The notes under the pieces are model-generated. The model had not been told where the DNA came from and ran no database searches. It saw only the letters and a list, made by a program, of their open reading frames with translations. Shown piece after piece: positions 1 through 9,210 of a stretch of DNA of 64,000 nt. Position 1 is the first letter of the stretch. Each line of letters starts with the position of its first letter. This stretch comes from Saliniramus fredricksonii (GTDB lineage Bacteria; Pseudomonadota; Alphaproteobacteria; Rhizobiales; Beijerinckiaceae). The translations under genes were made by a program, and so were the position numbers. The DNA is taken from contig NZ_FMBM01000001.1 of assembly GCF_900094735.1 (NCBI RefSeq), forward strand, positions 496,001-560,000. The letters are read 5' to 3'.

Positions 1-1175
1 CCTTCGAGGTCGATCGCGTCTACCGCTTCAAGCGCGGCAGCGGCCTGCCGGTGCGCATTCCGGTGATCGAGATGGTCGAGATCGGCGCCGGTGGCGGCTC
101 CATTGCCCGGATGGATACGCTCGGGCGCATCCAGGTCGGCCCCGACAGCGCGGGATCGGAACCCGGTCCCGCCTGCTACGGGCGTGGCGGCACCGAGCCG
201 ACGGTAACCGATGCCGATGTCGGGCTCGGGCGCATCGATCCGGCGCTGTTCGGCCAGGGTGCCGTGCGTTTCGATGCCGATGCTGCCCTGGCGGCGCTCT
301 CGGCGAAGATCGGCGAGGCTGCCGGCCTCGACGCAACGCATGCGGCTTACGGCATCTGCGAGATCGTCGACGAGAACATGGCCAATGCCGCGCGCGTCCA
401 TGCCATCGAATGGGGCAAGGATATCGCCGCGCGCACCATGATCGCCTTTGGCGGCGCCGCCCCACTGCATGCGGCGCGCCTCGCCGAGAAGCTCGGCATC
501 GACACGGTGATCGTGCCGCCGGATGCCGGCGTCGGCTCGGCGATCGGTTTCCTGATGGCCCCGATCGCCTATGAGGTGGTGCGCAGCCGCTACATGCGCC
601 TCGACGCTTTCGACGCGGGTGAGGCCAATGCCACGCTCGACGCCATGCGCGCGGAAGCGGAGGAAGTGGTTCGCCTCGGCGCTCCGGATGCGGCGCTGGT
701 CGAGACCCGTGAGGCCTATATGCGCTATATCGGCCAGGGCCACGAAATCAGCGTCACCCTGCCTGACGGCCCCCTCGACGCGGATGCGGCACAGACCATG
801 CGGGCGGCCTTCGACAAATCCTATAGCGCGCTCTACGGACGCACGATTCCGCATCTCGGCATCGAGATCCTGAGCTGGACCTTGACGCTGCAGACCCGCC
901 TCGACGCACCGGAACCGGTCGCACCGGGCGCGCGGGGCGGCGTCGCGACAAAGCCGCACACGACGCGCAGCATCTTCGATCCGGGCCTTGGAAAGACGGT
1001 CGAGGCGGGGGTGCATCTGCGCAGCGACCTCGCACCCGATGCCGTGATCGAGGGGCCTGCCCTGATCGCCGAAGCGCAGACGACGAGCGTCGTCTCCGCC
1101 GCCTTCACGGCCCGCATCGCTTCATCCGGCGCCATCGTCATGCAACGCCGTACAAGCCAGGAGGACCGGGCATGA
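1..1175 (+). CDS. hyuA: HyuA-type hydantoinase/oxoprolinase subunit (5' truncated by window)
   Basis: This is the C-terminal part of a HyuA/N-methylhydantoinase A or 5-oxoprolinase alpha-like subunit; the first complete codon is at 3 and the frame is open to the window edge. Visible family features are the glycine-rich IGAGGGSIA, GPDSAGSEPGPACYGRGG and the AFGGAAPLHAARLAEKLGI segment of the ATP-binding/hydantoinase_A fold. HyuA proteins activate the carbonyl of a cyclic amide (hydantoin, oxoproline) or a ketone with ATP, working with HyuB. The stop overlaps the hyuB start by 4 nt (ATGA), so the two are translationally coupled. The substrate cannot be read from sequence; acetophenone/acetone carboxylase-like roles are also possible in this superfamily. 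Confidence 0.88.
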   Translation, partial: FEVDRVYRFKRGSGLPVRIPVIEMVEIGAGGGSIARMDTLGRIQVGPDSAGSEPGPACYGRGGTEPTVTDADVGLGRIDPALFGQGAVRFDADAALAALSAKIGEAAGLDATHAAYGICEIVDENMANAARVHAIEWGKDIAARTMIAFGGAAPLHAARLAEKLGIDTVIVPPDAGVGSAIGFLMAPIAYEVVRSRYMRLDAFDAGEANATLDAMRAEAEEVVRLGAPDAALVETREAYMRYIGQGHEISVTLPDGPLDADAAQTMRAAFDKSYSALYGRTIPHLGIEILSWTLTLQTRLDAPEPVAPGARGGVATKPHTTRSIFDPGLGKTVEAGVHLRSDLAPDAVIEGPALIAEAQTTSVVSAAFTARIASSGAIVMQRRTSQEDRA

Positions 1176-2902
1176 GTGCGTCATCCGCAGCGGGCGATAC
1201 CGCGCTCGCCAATATCCGTCTTCAGATCATGTGGAACCGGCTTCTCTCGGTCGTCGAGGAGCAGGCCCAGACCCTGATCCGTACCGCCTTCTCGACCTCG
1301 GTGCGCGAAGCCGGCGACCTCTCGGCCGGCGTGTTCGACGCGAAAGGCCGCATGCTCGCCCAGGCGGTGACCGGCACGCCCGGCCACGTCAATGCCATGG
1401 CCGCGAGCGTCGGGCATTTCCTCGCGCGCTTTCCGCTGGAGAGCATGGTCGAGGGCGACGTCTTCGTCACCAACGACCCGTGGCTCGGCACGGGGCATCT
1501 GCATGATTTCACCGTGGTCACGCCGACATTTCTCGACGGGCGCCCGGTCGCATTGTTTGCGGCGACGAGCCATGTCGTCGATGTGGGCGGGATCGGTTTC
1601 GGGCCGGACGGGCGTCAGGTCTACGAGGAAGGCATCTACCTGCCGATCATGCATCTGGCTCAGGCGGGTCGCATGAACGAATCGCTGCTGGCAATCGTGC
1701 GCTCGAATGTGCGCGAGCCGATCCAGGTCGAGGGGGATCTCTACTCCCTCGCCGCCTGCAACGAGACCGGCTGCCGCCGCCTCATCGCGATGATGCGCGA
1801 ATTCGGCCTCACCGATCTCGACCATGTCGCCGAGCACATCATCACGCAGTCGCGGGAAGCCATGCTCGCGGCGATCCGCGCGCTTCCCGCAGGTGTCTAC
1901 GAGAACAGCATGCGCGTCGATGGCTATGAGCGTCCCGTTGATCTGGTTTGCCGGCTGAGCGTGGGCGATGACGGCATCACGATCGATTTTGCGGGCACCT
2001 CCCCCGTTTCGGGCTACGGCATCAATGTGCCGCTGACCTATACGGATGCCTATGCCAGCTTCGGCGTGCGCTGCATCGTCGGCGGCGACATCCCCAACAA
2101 CTGGGGCTCGCTCGATCCGATCCGCGTCGATGCACCGGCAGGCTCGATCCTGAATGCGCCGCATCCCTGCGGCGTGGCGGCGCGGCACGTGATCGGCCAG
2201 ATGCTGCCCGATGTCGTGCTCGGCTGCCTCGAACAGGCCATCCCCGGCGGCACGCCGGCAGAGGGCTCGTCGAGCCTGTGGAATCCGACGCTGATGGGCG
2301 GGCACGGCGTGGTCGATGCGGATTACGGCGCCGCGACGCCTTTCGCCATGACCATCTTCCATACCGGCGGGACCGGTGCGCGTGTGGGCAAGGACGGGCT
2401 CTCGGCCACGGCCTTTCCCTCGGGCGTGCGCAACACACCGGTGGAGATCAACGAGACGATCTCGCCGCTGGTCTTCTGGCGCAAGGAATACCGCACCGAT
2501 TCCGGCGGCGCCGGGCGCCATCGCGGCGGGACCGGACAGGTGATGGAGATCAGCCACCGCGAGAATGCGCCGTTCTCCGTCGGCGCCATGTTCGACCGCT
2601 GCGCCCATCCCGCGCGCGGACGACAGGGTGGCGGGCCGGGCGGCAATGGCGCGGTACGCACGCAGAACGGGCTGACCCTGCGTCCGAAGGGTCGCCAGAC
2701 CGTCCCCGCCGGTGATTGTCTGGTGCTCGAGACACCCGGTGGCGGCGGGCTCGGCGACGCGAAGGCGCGTCCGGTCGCAATGGTGGCGGAAGATGTCCGC
2801 AACGGGATCGTCACCCCGCAAGCCGCGAGGGACGCGTATGGCGTGGTGGTGGACGTGCACGGCACGGTAGACGAGGCCGCCACGAAGGCCCTGCGCGGCT
2901 GA
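1172..2902 (+). CDS. hyuB: HyuB-type hydantoinase/oxoprolinase subunit
   Basis: A 576-residue hydantoinase B/oxoprolinase family protein, full length for the family. Recognisable blocks are the N-terminal LQIMWNRLLSVVEEQAQTL, TNDPWLGTGHLHDF (residues about 95-115), the GGTGARVGKDGLSATAFPSGVRNTPVEI segment and the C-terminal GGGGLGDA motif that ends most HyuB proteins. It is the partner subunit of HyuA in ATP-dependent opening of cyclic amides. It overlaps hyuA by 4 nt. It converges on a TRAP transporter operon across a strong hairpin, so uptake of a hydantoin, oxoproline or N-carbamoyl compound by that transporter is an attractive inference, though the genes are not co-transcribed. Confidence 0.9.
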   Translation: MSASSAAGDTALANIRLQIMWNRLLSVVEEQAQTLIRTAFSTSVREAGDLSAGVFDAKGRMLAQAVTGTPGHVNAMAASVGHFLARFPLESMVEGDVFVTNDPWLGTGHLHDFTVVTPTFLDGRPVALFAATSHVVDVGGIGFGPDGRQVYEEGIYLPIMHLAQAGRMNESLLAIVRSNVREPIQVEGDLYSLAACNETGCRRLIAMMREFGLTDLDHVAEHIITQSREAMLAAIRALPAGVYENSMRVDGYERPVDLVCRLSVGDDGITIDFAGTSPVSGYGINVPLTYTDAYASFGVRCIVGGDIPNNWGSLDPIRVDAPAGSILNAPHPCGVAARHVIGQMLPDVVLGCLEQAIPGGTPAEGSSSLWNPTLMGGHGVVDADYGAATPFAMTIFHTGGTGARVGKDGLSATAFPSGVRNTPVEINETISPLVFWRKEYRTDSGGAGRHRGGTGQVMEISHRENAPFSVGAMFDRCAHPARGRQGGGPGGNGAVRTQNGLTLRPKGRQTVPAGDCLVLETPGGGGLGDAKARPVAMVAEDVRNGIVTPQAARDAYGVVVDVHGTVDEAATKALRG

Positions 2903-2912
2903 GCATGCGCAA

Positions 2913-2948
2913 AGGCCACCGCCTGCCCTCAGGGGCGGGCGGTGGCCT
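2913..2948. terminator. Bidirectional hairpin terminator between hyuB and TRAP dctM
   Basis: A near-perfect inverted repeat: left arm 2913-2928 (AGGCCACCGCCTGCCC), loop of three, right arm 2932-2948. The outer 11 bp are perfectly paired and a G-T wobble follows. It lies 10 bp after the hyuB stop and its right arm encodes the last residues of the convergent DctM, so it can serve both operons. There is no long T run, which is common in GC-rich alphaproteobacteria. Confidence 0.65.
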
Positions 2949-4236
2949 GCTCCGGCAGCCACGTGGCGATGCCCGGAAAAATCGTCAGCAGAATGATCGC
3001 CACGATCATCAGGAAGAAGAACGGCAGCGCTGCCCGCGCGATATAGAGCAGATTCCGCCCCGTGAGCCCCTGCAGCACGAACAGGTTGAAGCCCACCGGC
3101 GGCGTGATCTGGCTCATCTCCACCACCAGTACCAGATAGATGCCGAACCAGATCAGATCGATCCCGGCAGCCTGCACCATCGGCAGGATCACGGCCGTGG
3201 TGAGAACGACGACGGAAATGCCGTCGAGGAAACAGCCCAGAATGACGAAGAGAAGCGTCAGCGCCACGAGCAGCATGTAGGGCGACAACTGCATCTCCTG
3301 GATCAGCATCGCCAGCGCACGCGGAATTCCGGTATAGCCCATCGCCACGGAGAGGAAGGCCGCACCGGCATAGATGAAGATGATCATGCAGGACGTGCGC
3401 GTGGCACCCATCAGGCTTGCCGAGAAGGTGTGCCGGTTCAGGGAGCCCGTCAGCGCCGACAGGATCAGCGCGCCGGCGACCCCGATCGCCGCCGCCTCGG
3501 TCGCCGTGGCCCAGCCGCGATAGATCGAGCCGATCACGAATGTAATCAGCAGAATCACCGGGATCAGCCGGCGAGACGACCAGAGCTTCTGCTTCAGCGT
3601 CATCCTGATGTCGGAGACCGGGATTTTCGACGGGTTGAGCAGCGCCCAGCCGCCGACATAGAGCATGAACAGCGAAGCGACCATCACACCGGGCAGAATG
3701 CCGGCGATGAAAAGCTGCACGATCGAGACTTCCGCAGAGACACCGTAGACGATCAGGATGATCGAAGGCGGAATCAGCAGGCCGAGCGTGCCGGAGCCCG
3801 CCAGCGATCCGATGATGAGCTTCTCGTCATAGCCACGTCTGGACAGTTCCGGAATCGACATCTTGCCGACCGTCATCGCCGTCGCCGCCGAGGAGCCGCT
3901 GACGGCGGCGAAGACGGCGCAGCCGAGGATGTTCACATGCATCAGCCGCCCGGGAAGCCGCCCGAGCCAGGGCGCGAGTCCGGCGAACATGTCCTCGGAG
4001 AGCTTCGTGCGAAACAGGATCTCGCCCATCCAGACGAAGAGCGGCAGCGAGGCCACCGTCCAGGTCGCCGTTCCGCCCCAGATGCTGGTGGACATGATGA
4101 GGCCCGCAGGCGCGCTGCTGAACATGGTGATGCTGACGAGCCCGAGGGCCGCGAGCGCCATGGCCACCCACAATCCGCCGCCGAGAAAGGCGAACAGCAG
4201 GACGATCAGGATGATCGATTGCGTCAACAGATCCAA
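2929..4236 (-). CDS. TRAP transporter large permease subunit (DctM type), system 1
   Basis: A 435-residue DctM-family membrane protein with about 12 hydrophobic segments; it forms the sodium-coupled translocation channel of a TRAP transporter. Hallmarks include the SGSSAATAMTVGKM segment, LGLLIPPSIILIVYG and ITPPVGFNLFVLQG near the C terminus. I place the start at the TTG at 4236 (LDLLTQSI), preceded by AAAAGGA and aligned with the start of the paralogue at 20123; the frame stays open upstream but that part is antisense noise inside dctQ. It follows dctQ by 20 nt. It is clearly paralogous to the permease at 20123-21433. Confidence 0.9.
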   Translation of the reverse strand: MDLLTQSIILIVLLFAFLGGGLWVAMALAALGLVSITMFSSAPAGLIMSTSIWGGTATWTVASLPLFVWMGEILFRTKLSEDMFAGLAPWLGRLPGRLMHVNILGCAVFAAVSGSSAATAMTVGKMSIPELSRRGYDEKLIIGSLAGSGTLGLLIPPSIILIVYGVSAEVSIVQLFIAGILPGVMVASLFMLYVGGWALLNPSKIPVSDIRMTLKQKLWSSRRLIPVILLITFVIGSIYRGWATATEAAAIGVAGALILSALTGSLNRHTFSASLMGATRTSCMIIFIYAGAAFLSVAMGYTGIPRALAMLIQEMQLSPYMLLVALTLLFVILGCFLDGISVVVLTTAVILPMVQAAGIDLIWFGIYLVLVVEMSQITPPVGFNLFVLQGLTGRNLLYIARAALPFFFLMIVAIILLTIFPGIATWLPEQATARP

Positions 4237-4256
4237 GGGCCCGGTCCTTTTGTGAA

Positions 4257-4799
4257 TCAGTCGTTTGATGCGTCTTCGCGTTCGCGCATGACGACGTCGC
4301 GTGTATCGTCGAAGCTCGGCGTACGGCCAGACAGGATGTTGAAGAACTCTTCCACCATCGCCAGGGTCAGCATGGCGATGCCGAGGAACATGGCGCCCTG
4401 GGGTATCGCCAGCGGAATCGAGAGCAGACCATCGGAAACCTCGCGAAAGCGGATCGAATCCTGCATCAGCCCCCAGGTCGATCTTGCGAAGAAACCCATG
4501 AGCAGGGCGCCGATGCCCACCGAAAGCAGATCGGCCACGCGCCGCGCCTTGTCCGGCAACATGTGGAGAACGAGCGATACGCGGATATGGCTGCCGGCCC
4601 GGAAGGCGTAGGCCAGCGCCAGAAAGCTGGTTGTCGGCAGCAGGAACGCCGCCGTCTCGTTGACGCCCGGCACCATGATCCCGAAAAGCCGCCCGATAAT
4701 CTGGGCGAGCATCAGCACCGCAATGGCGGCGAGCGCGATCGCGGCCACAATACCGCAGGTCTTGTACGCGATATCCGTTACCCGACGCAGCATATCCAT
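4257..4799 (-). CDS. TRAP transporter small permease subunit (DctQ type), system 1
   Basis: A 180-residue four-helix DctQ protein, the small membrane subunit that joins the binding protein and DctM. The motif ETAAFLLPTTSFLALAYAF followed by GSHIRVSLVLHMLP is typical of the family. The start at 4799 (MDMLRRV) has AGGGAG about 9 nt upstream; an upstream in-frame ATG at 4901 would add a non-homologous tail. It lies between the binding-protein gene and dctM on the same strand. Confidence 0.88.
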   Translation of the reverse strand: MDMLRRVTDIAYKTCGIVAAIALAAIAVLMLAQIIGRLFGIMVPGVNETAAFLLPTTSFLALAYAFRAGSHIRVSLVLHMLPDKARRVADLLSVGIGALLMGFFARSTWGLMQDSIRFREVSDGLLSIPLAIPQGAMFLGIAMLTLAMVEEFFNILSGRTPSFDDTRDVVMREREDASND

Positions 4800-4856
4800 G
4801 CGCGACCACTCCCTGACCCGGCTGGTTGTTGCGTTGCGGTAGTCACATCGGCGGGT

Positions 4857-4891
4857 ATGCGCACGCGGCGGCTCGATGCCCGCGTGCGCAT
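4857..4891 (-). promoter_or_regulatory. Intercistronic hairpin between TRAP binding-protein and dctQ genes (system 1)
   Basis: A perfect 12-bp stem, left arm 4857-4868 (ATGCGCACGCGG) and right arm 4880-4891, with an 11-nt loop. It sits in the 114-nt gap between the binding-protein gene and dctQ. Such a structure would stabilise the upstream mRNA or partly terminate transcription, giving more binding protein than permease. Comparable hairpins occur at the same place in the other three TRAP systems of this window. Confidence 0.6.
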
Positions 4892-4913
4892 GATCATGCA
4901 AGCATGAGCGCGA

Positions 4914-5888
4914 TTACATCGCCTCGTATGCGTCGATCAGGCGCTGGCCGTTTTCGCCGGCCTTCTCGATCCATTCTTGCGTCATCTGCGCCCCGACATC
5001 CTCGAGCTCGGAGACAAGCGCATCGCCGGGCTCGACGACATTCATGCCGTTATCGGCGAGTTCGGCCGTAGCCTTGGCGCCCTCTTCCCGGGCCTGCGCC
5101 CAGACGCGTTCCTCGGCATTGGCCGCTGCGGTCATGACGGCTTCCTGGATGTCGGCATCGAGTGCATCGAAGGCGCTCTGGTTGACGAATACCAGGTTCT
5201 TGGGATGCATGGCGTCCGTGGTGTAGTAATATTCGAGGAAGTCCCAGGACTTTACATCGACGCCCGTCGTGGCGGAAGTCAGCATCGCATCGACGACACC
5301 GGTCGAGAAGGCCTGGGGAACCTCGGCATACTGCACCGTGGTCGGGGTCGCGCCCATCAGCTCGGCCAGACGCGACGTGGCCGCGTTATAGGCGCGGAAG
5401 GGCACGCCCTCCATATCCGCCAGAGTCTCGACGGGTTCCTGTGCGTACAGGCCCTGGCCCGGCCAGACCCCGGAGAACAGCACCATCAGGTCTTCCTCTG
5501 CGAGGACTTCCTCGAGAATCGGCTTCTGCGCCTGCCACAGCTTCTCGGCATTGTCGAACCCGGCTGCGAGGAACGGCACACCGTCAACCTCGAAGATCGG
5601 GTTTTCATTGCCATAAGCCGAGAGCAGGATCTCGCCGATCTGGGCCTGTCCGGTGCGGACCGCGCGCTTGATCTCCGGCATCTTGAACAGCGAGGCGCCG
5701 CTATGCACCGTGATGGTGAGGCGGCCATCCGTCAGCTCCGAGACTTCCTCGGCAAACTGGATGACGTTCTGGGTGAGATAATTCCCGTCCGGATAGGGGG
5801 TGGGCATGTCCCAGTTCTGGGCCTGGGCGGAAAAGCTGAAACCGAGGCTGACCCCGGCCACGAGCAGCCCCTTGGTGAAATGATTCAT
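4914..5888 (-). CDS. TRAP transporter solute-binding protein (DctP family), system 1
   Basis: A 324-residue periplasmic binding protein of the DctP family. Residues 1-23 form a Sec signal peptide ending SAQA. The mature protein begins NWDMPTPYPDGN and carries the DctP-type EIKRAVRTGQAQIGEIL and FLEYYYTTDA blocks. The start at 5888 (MNHFTKG) is supported by GGGAGAA just upstream; earlier in-frame ATGs lack homology. It is about half identical by eye to the protein at 18473-19450, so the two systems probably bind related ligands. First gene of its operon; its proximity to hyuAB suggests a cyclic amide or N-acylated amino acid ligand, which is inference. Confidence 0.9.
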   Translation of the reverse strand: MNHFTKGLLVAGVSLGFSFSAQAQNWDMPTPYPDGNYLTQNVIQFAEEVSELTDGRLTITVHSGASLFKMPEIKRAVRTGQAQIGEILLSAYGNENPIFEVDGVPFLAAGFDNAEKLWQAQKPILEEVLAEEDLMVLFSGVWPGQGLYAQEPVETLADMEGVPFRAYNAATSRLAELMGATPTTVQYAEVPQAFSTGVVDAMLTSATTGVDVKSWDFLEYYYTTDAMHPKNLVFVNQSAFDALDADIQEAVMTAAANAEERVWAQAREEGAKATAELADNGMNVVEPGDALVSELEDVGAQMTQEWIEKAGENGQRLIDAYEAM

Positions 5889-6419
5889 GTTGTTCTCCCA
5901 ACGCGGGTTCGATCCTCTGGAAACGGTCATGCCGAATGTGTTCATGTTCTTTTTCGGCATAGCGCGCGTCAGCGTGTCCCGGTCCTTACGTTACGTCAAG
6001 CCTGAAGAATTCGCTTCGAGCGCGCAGATCAAACGCATGGGCTGTGAATTATTGCACAAAAATGCGCCCATCTTGAAAATGCAGCCTGCCGTCGATCCGA
6101 AATGTCAGGCAGCCATGACTGAACGCGATAGAATCGGATCTCGAAGCCTGCAGCATGCCGGATGGGGCCGGGAAGTCGTGCTTCGTCAGGGCTCTACGCC
6201 AATTGCGGGAAGCTGGGCGCGACCGTGTTGCCCATAGCGAAGACCGGCAATGCCGGGGCCGATCCGCACAGACAATGTCGCCGCGCAGATCCAGTACGGA
6301 CGGCAGCCAGCATCGCTGCGCCCTCAACCGCGTCAAATGGTGTGTCGAAACCCCCATGCCGGGCGTCTTGCCATTATCAAGAACTGCCAAATACTCACAC
6401 CGGCGGTCGCCCAAGGCCG
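5889..6419. other. Intergenic region upstream of TRAP system 1, with an inverted-repeat operator candidate
   Basis: There is no convincing gene in these 531 bp. The part nearest the binding-protein gene is the likely promoter region: an AT-rich imperfect palindrome TGTGAATTATTGCACA lies at 6043-6058 and resembles operators of CRP-like or GntR-like regulators. Short open frames exist on both strands (for example minus 6049-6528) but their translations look random and show no family resemblance. The half next to lapA (6100-6419) holds nothing I recognise. Confidence 0.4.
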
Positions 6420-6779
6420 TCACGAGCGCGCCGTAATGGCGTTGCCCCCTTGCGGTGCCGTCAGCGCACCCGGATTCGCGCGGCTCGATTCGCGTGCGCT
6501 CTCGACTTCCTTGCGCAGCGAATCGCATTCACGCTTGTATTGGCGTTCCAGCTTGCGGTGCTTGCCCTGGACCAGCCAGGCCGCGACACCGCCGATCATC
6601 ACGCCGACGGTCAGGGCAATGAAAAGCACCAGCCAAAGCGGGGCCGAAATGGCCATGAGCGGGTCGGATGCGGAGAACGGATCGAATGAAACAGTGATCG
6701 GCGCGCGATTGGCGATGGCGAGCAGGATGATGACGAAGCCAACTGGTATGAGGATGAGCGCCTTGATGAAACCCGCCAT
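6420..6779 (-). CDS. lapA: LapA-domain inner membrane protein
   Basis: A 119-residue protein with two transmembrane helices (about residues 4-24 and 43-66), the second followed by a charged helix with LERQYKRECDSLRKEVE. This is the LapA (YciS, DUF1049) layout; in E. coli LapA works with LapB in controlling lipopolysaccharide synthesis. The start at 6779 has AGGGAA upstream. It lies 58 nt downstream of ihfB on the same strand, an arrangement common in alphaproteobacteria. Confidence 0.78.
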   Translation of the reverse strand: MAGFIKALILIPVGFVIILLAIANRAPITVSFDPFSASDPLMAISAPLWLVLFIALTVGVMIGGVAAWLVQGKHRKLERQYKRECDSLRKEVESARESSRANPGALTAPQGGNAITARS

Positions 6780-6837
6780 AGCGTCGTCGTTCCCTGATCT
6801 GTTTCTCGTCTCGCGCGGATTATGGCCCGCATCCGTC

Positions 6838-7185
6838 TCAATCAACCGCGCGGGCCGCGATCGCGGGCTGCGTCTGCTCGCCGCCTGCTGTACCCGAAGC
6901 GCTGCTGCCGCCATTGAGCCGCAGGCGCATTTCCTTGCCGGTCTTGAAGACCGGAATCACCTTCTCCGAGACCGGAACCGTCTCGCCGGTACGCGGATTG
7001 CGCCCGATCCGGGCATCGCGCTTCTTCACGGAGAACGCGCCGAAGCCGCGCAATTCGACCCTGTCACCGCGCGCCAGCGCGTCCACGATCGTATCGAGAA
7101 TCGCATTCACGATGTTTTCCACGTCCCTCTGATAGAGATGCGGGTTCTGTTCAGCGATTCTCAGGACCAGTTCTGATTTGATCAT
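6838..7185 (-). CDS. ihfB: Integration host factor subunit beta
   Basis: A 115-residue HU/IHF family DNA-bending protein. The N terminus [30 protein letters not shown], the arm motif RNPRTGE and the [12 protein letters not shown] segment identify the beta subunit. It binds and bends DNA with IHF-alpha. A 20-residue Ser/Ala/Gln-rich tail after RLNGG is longer than in E. coli. It follows sppA by 24 nt, so it is probably co-transcribed with it. Confidence 0.94.
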   Translation of the reverse strand: MIKSELVLRIAEQNPHLYQRDVENIVNAILDTIVDALARGDRVELRGFGAFSVKKRDARIGRNPRTGETVPVSEKVIPVFKTGKEMRLRLNGGSSASGTAGGEQTQPAIAARAVD

Positions 7186-7209
7186 CGGCGCTAATTCTTT
7201 GAATTTTAT

Positions 7210-8184
7210 CTAATTTTCAAGCTCAGGCTGCCAGATGGCGAGCAGCCCGTCAAGTTCGATGCGTTCGCGATGGCCGGCGAACCCGTAGAGCTTCCCCGAA
7301 AGCCGCTCGAATCCGGCGGCATCGGCAAGCAATGCCGCGCCCGTCATCAGATCGAAGGCCGAACGCTCCCGACGCGGAGACCATGTCTCGATCGGCAGAT
7401 CGGCATCGAGGTCATGTGCCTCTGCCAGCCAGGCCAGCGCGTCGTCCTCGTTGCCCAGAGCATCGACGAGCGCCAGATCCAGTGCCCGGCGTCCGATATG
7501 GACGCGCCCATCGGCGACGTTGGCCGTGGCCTGTGCATCGAGCGCACGGCGCTCCGCAACGAGTTCGCGAAACCATGCATACGTGTCGTCAACCAGCTCG
7601 CGCAGGGCCGCAACGGCTTCCTCGTCGATCTCGCCGGTCGGGCTCGGCGCCGCCTTGAGGGGGGTGGAGCGCAGTTCGAGCATGCTGATACCGATATTGT
7701 CGAGCAATTCCCGGACATTGGGCATCTGGAACACAGTGCCGATCGAGCCGACCACCGCCGTCTCGCGCGAGACGATATGGTCGCTCGCGAGCGCGGCGAT
7801 ATAAGCGCCGGAGGCCGCCGTTCCATCGACGAAGGCAACCACGGGCTTGTCCTGTGCGAGCGCACGCAGGGACTGATACAGCTCTTCCGCGCCCGTGACG
7901 GTACCGCCGGGGGAATTGATACTCACGATCACGCCGCGCACCGCCCGCGATTCGGCGATTCGCTCCAGCATCTCCGTCTTGCGCCGGTCATTGGTGATCA
8001 CGCCGGAAATCTCGACCCGCGCGATATGCGCCGTGCCCATCGAAGCCAGATCGCCGGGCCCGGCAATGCGCCAGCCGAGAGCGATCAGCGCGGCGAGCAG
8101 GGCGGCGATACCGAGACCGCGCCAGAAGGACAGCTTGCGCCGCATTCTGCGCCGATCGGCGATCAGTTCAGCATCGCTGGCCAT
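7210..8184 (-). CDS. sppA: Signal peptide peptidase SppA, S49 family, short form
   Basis: A 324-residue membrane-anchored serine protease that degrades cleaved signal peptides. It has an N-terminal transmembrane helix (about 24-41), the SINSPGGTVTGAEE block, the nucleophile Ser125 in GTAASGAYIA and the general-base Lys177 in STPLKAAPSP. The length matches the single-domain SppA of alphaproteobacteria, not the double-domain E. coli form. The start at 8184 (MASDAEL) has GAGGA upstream; an upstream ATG at 8238 adds an unlikely tail. Confidence 0.92.
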   Translation of the reverse strand: MASDAELIADRRRMRRKLSFWRGLGIAALLAALIALGWRIAGPGDLASMGTAHIARVEISGVITNDRRKTEMLERIAESRAVRGVIVSINSPGGTVTGAEELYQSLRALAQDKPVVAFVDGTAASGAYIAALASDHIVSRETAVVGSIGTVFQMPNVRELLDNIGISMLELRSTPLKAAPSPTGEIDEEAVAALRELVDDTYAWFRELVAERRALDAQATANVADGRVHIGRRALDLALVDALGNEDDALAWLAEAHDLDADLPIETWSPRRERSAFDLMTGAALLADAAGFERLSGKLYGFAGHRERIELDGLLAIWQPELEN

Positions 8185-8310
8185 GGCGCGTCCTCGTTTG
8201 CAGCCGATTCGAACAACGCATTCCGTTATACAGGCCAAAGCCGATGCGACAAGCGCGGCATTTGCACGAATTTCGGGCCGAAAATGAATGGCTGAGCGCC
8301 AGCACCGGGC

Positions 8311-9210
8311 TCAGCCTCCGGCGGCGATGCGCAATCCGCCAACCGGCACACGGGTCTTGCCGGCATCCGTCGCCGGTTGCCCCGCGCCCGCACGTCCCGC
8401 TCCCGATGCAACATAGAGCCCGCGCTGCGACGCGTGCGGCGAAAGCGCGTCTGTGAGACCGATCACGGTCTCGGCAGCGCCGAGCAACAACACGCCATCG
8501 GGCGCAAGCGCTGCCGAGAGCCGGCGGAGCACATCGGTCTTGGTGGGCTGGTCGAAATAGATCAGCACGTTGCGGCAATAGATCACGTCGAACTGGCCGA
8601 GCTGCGAGAAATCCTTGATCAGGTTCATCTGCTTGAAGGTGACCATGGACTTGATCGCCGGCGAGATGTGCCAGGCATCGCCCTTCTGCTGGAAGTATTT
8701 CAGCAGCATCTGGATCGGCAGCCCGCGCTGCACCTCGAATTGCGTATAGATCCCCGCCTTCGCCTTGTCGAGCACTTCGGCGGCGATATCGGTCGCGACG
8801 ATCTCGATCTGCCAACCGGCAAGCTTTGCGCGCGCCTCGTCGAGAAGCATCGCCAGCGAATAGGGCTCCTGCCCCGAAGAGGCGGCGGCGCACCAGATGC
8901 GCAGTTTGCGCCTGCCCGCGCGCGCGGCGAGCATTTGCGGCAGGATCGTGTCCTTGAAAATGTCGAAGGGTGTCTTGTCGCGGAAGAAGAAGGTCTCGTT
9001 TGTGGTCATCGCCTCGACCACCGCCGTCTCGAGCGCGCGATCGCGCCCCTGGCGCAGCTTCGTCACCAGATCGGGCACGCCGGTCAGCGCGAAGCGCCGG
9101 CAGACCGGCCCGAGCCGGCTGTCGATCAGATAACGCTTCTCCGCCGAAAGCGAGAGGCCGGAGCGCTCTTTCAGATAGGCGCGGAGAAAGTCGAAATCGG
9201 CATCCAGCAT
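8311..9210 (-). CDS. cheR: Chemotaxis protein methyltransferase CheR
   Basis: A 299-residue S-adenosylmethionine-dependent methyltransferase that methylates glutamates of chemoreceptors. The N-terminal helical domain (1-80) is followed by the NETFFFRDKTPFD motif, the SAM-binding IWCAAASSGQEPYSLAM and VIYCRNVLIYFD. Its start codon shares one base with the cheB stop (TAATG), which implies coupled translation. It is the last gene of the cheA-W-Y-B-R operon. The C terminus is Gly/Ala-rich and lacks a receptor-tethering pentapeptide. Confidence 0.94.
   Translation of the reverse strand: MLDADFDFLRAYLKERSGLSLSAEKRYLIDSRLGPVCRRFALTGVPDLVTKLRQGRDRALETAVVEAMTTNETFFFRDKTPFDIFKDTILPQMLAARAGRRKLRIWCAAASSGQEPYSLAMLLDEARAKLAGWQIEIVATDIAAEVLDKAKAGIYTQFEVQRGLPIQMLLKYFQQKGDAWHISPAIKSMVTFKQMNLIKDFSQLGQFDVIYCRNVLIYFDQPTKTDVLRRLSAALAPDGVLLLGAAETVIGLTDALSPHASQRGLYVASGAGRAGAGQPATDAGKTRVPVGGLRIAAGG

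Noticed and set aside
1181-2962. A 593-codon open frame antisense to hyuB
   Set aside because: hyuB has family motifs over its full length; the antisense translation is His/Arg/Asp-rich without recognisable domains.
6049-6528. A 159-codon minus-strand frame in the gap before lapA
   Set aside because: It overlaps the lapA 3' end in another frame, has no ribosome site and no recognisable domain; it is more likely chance.
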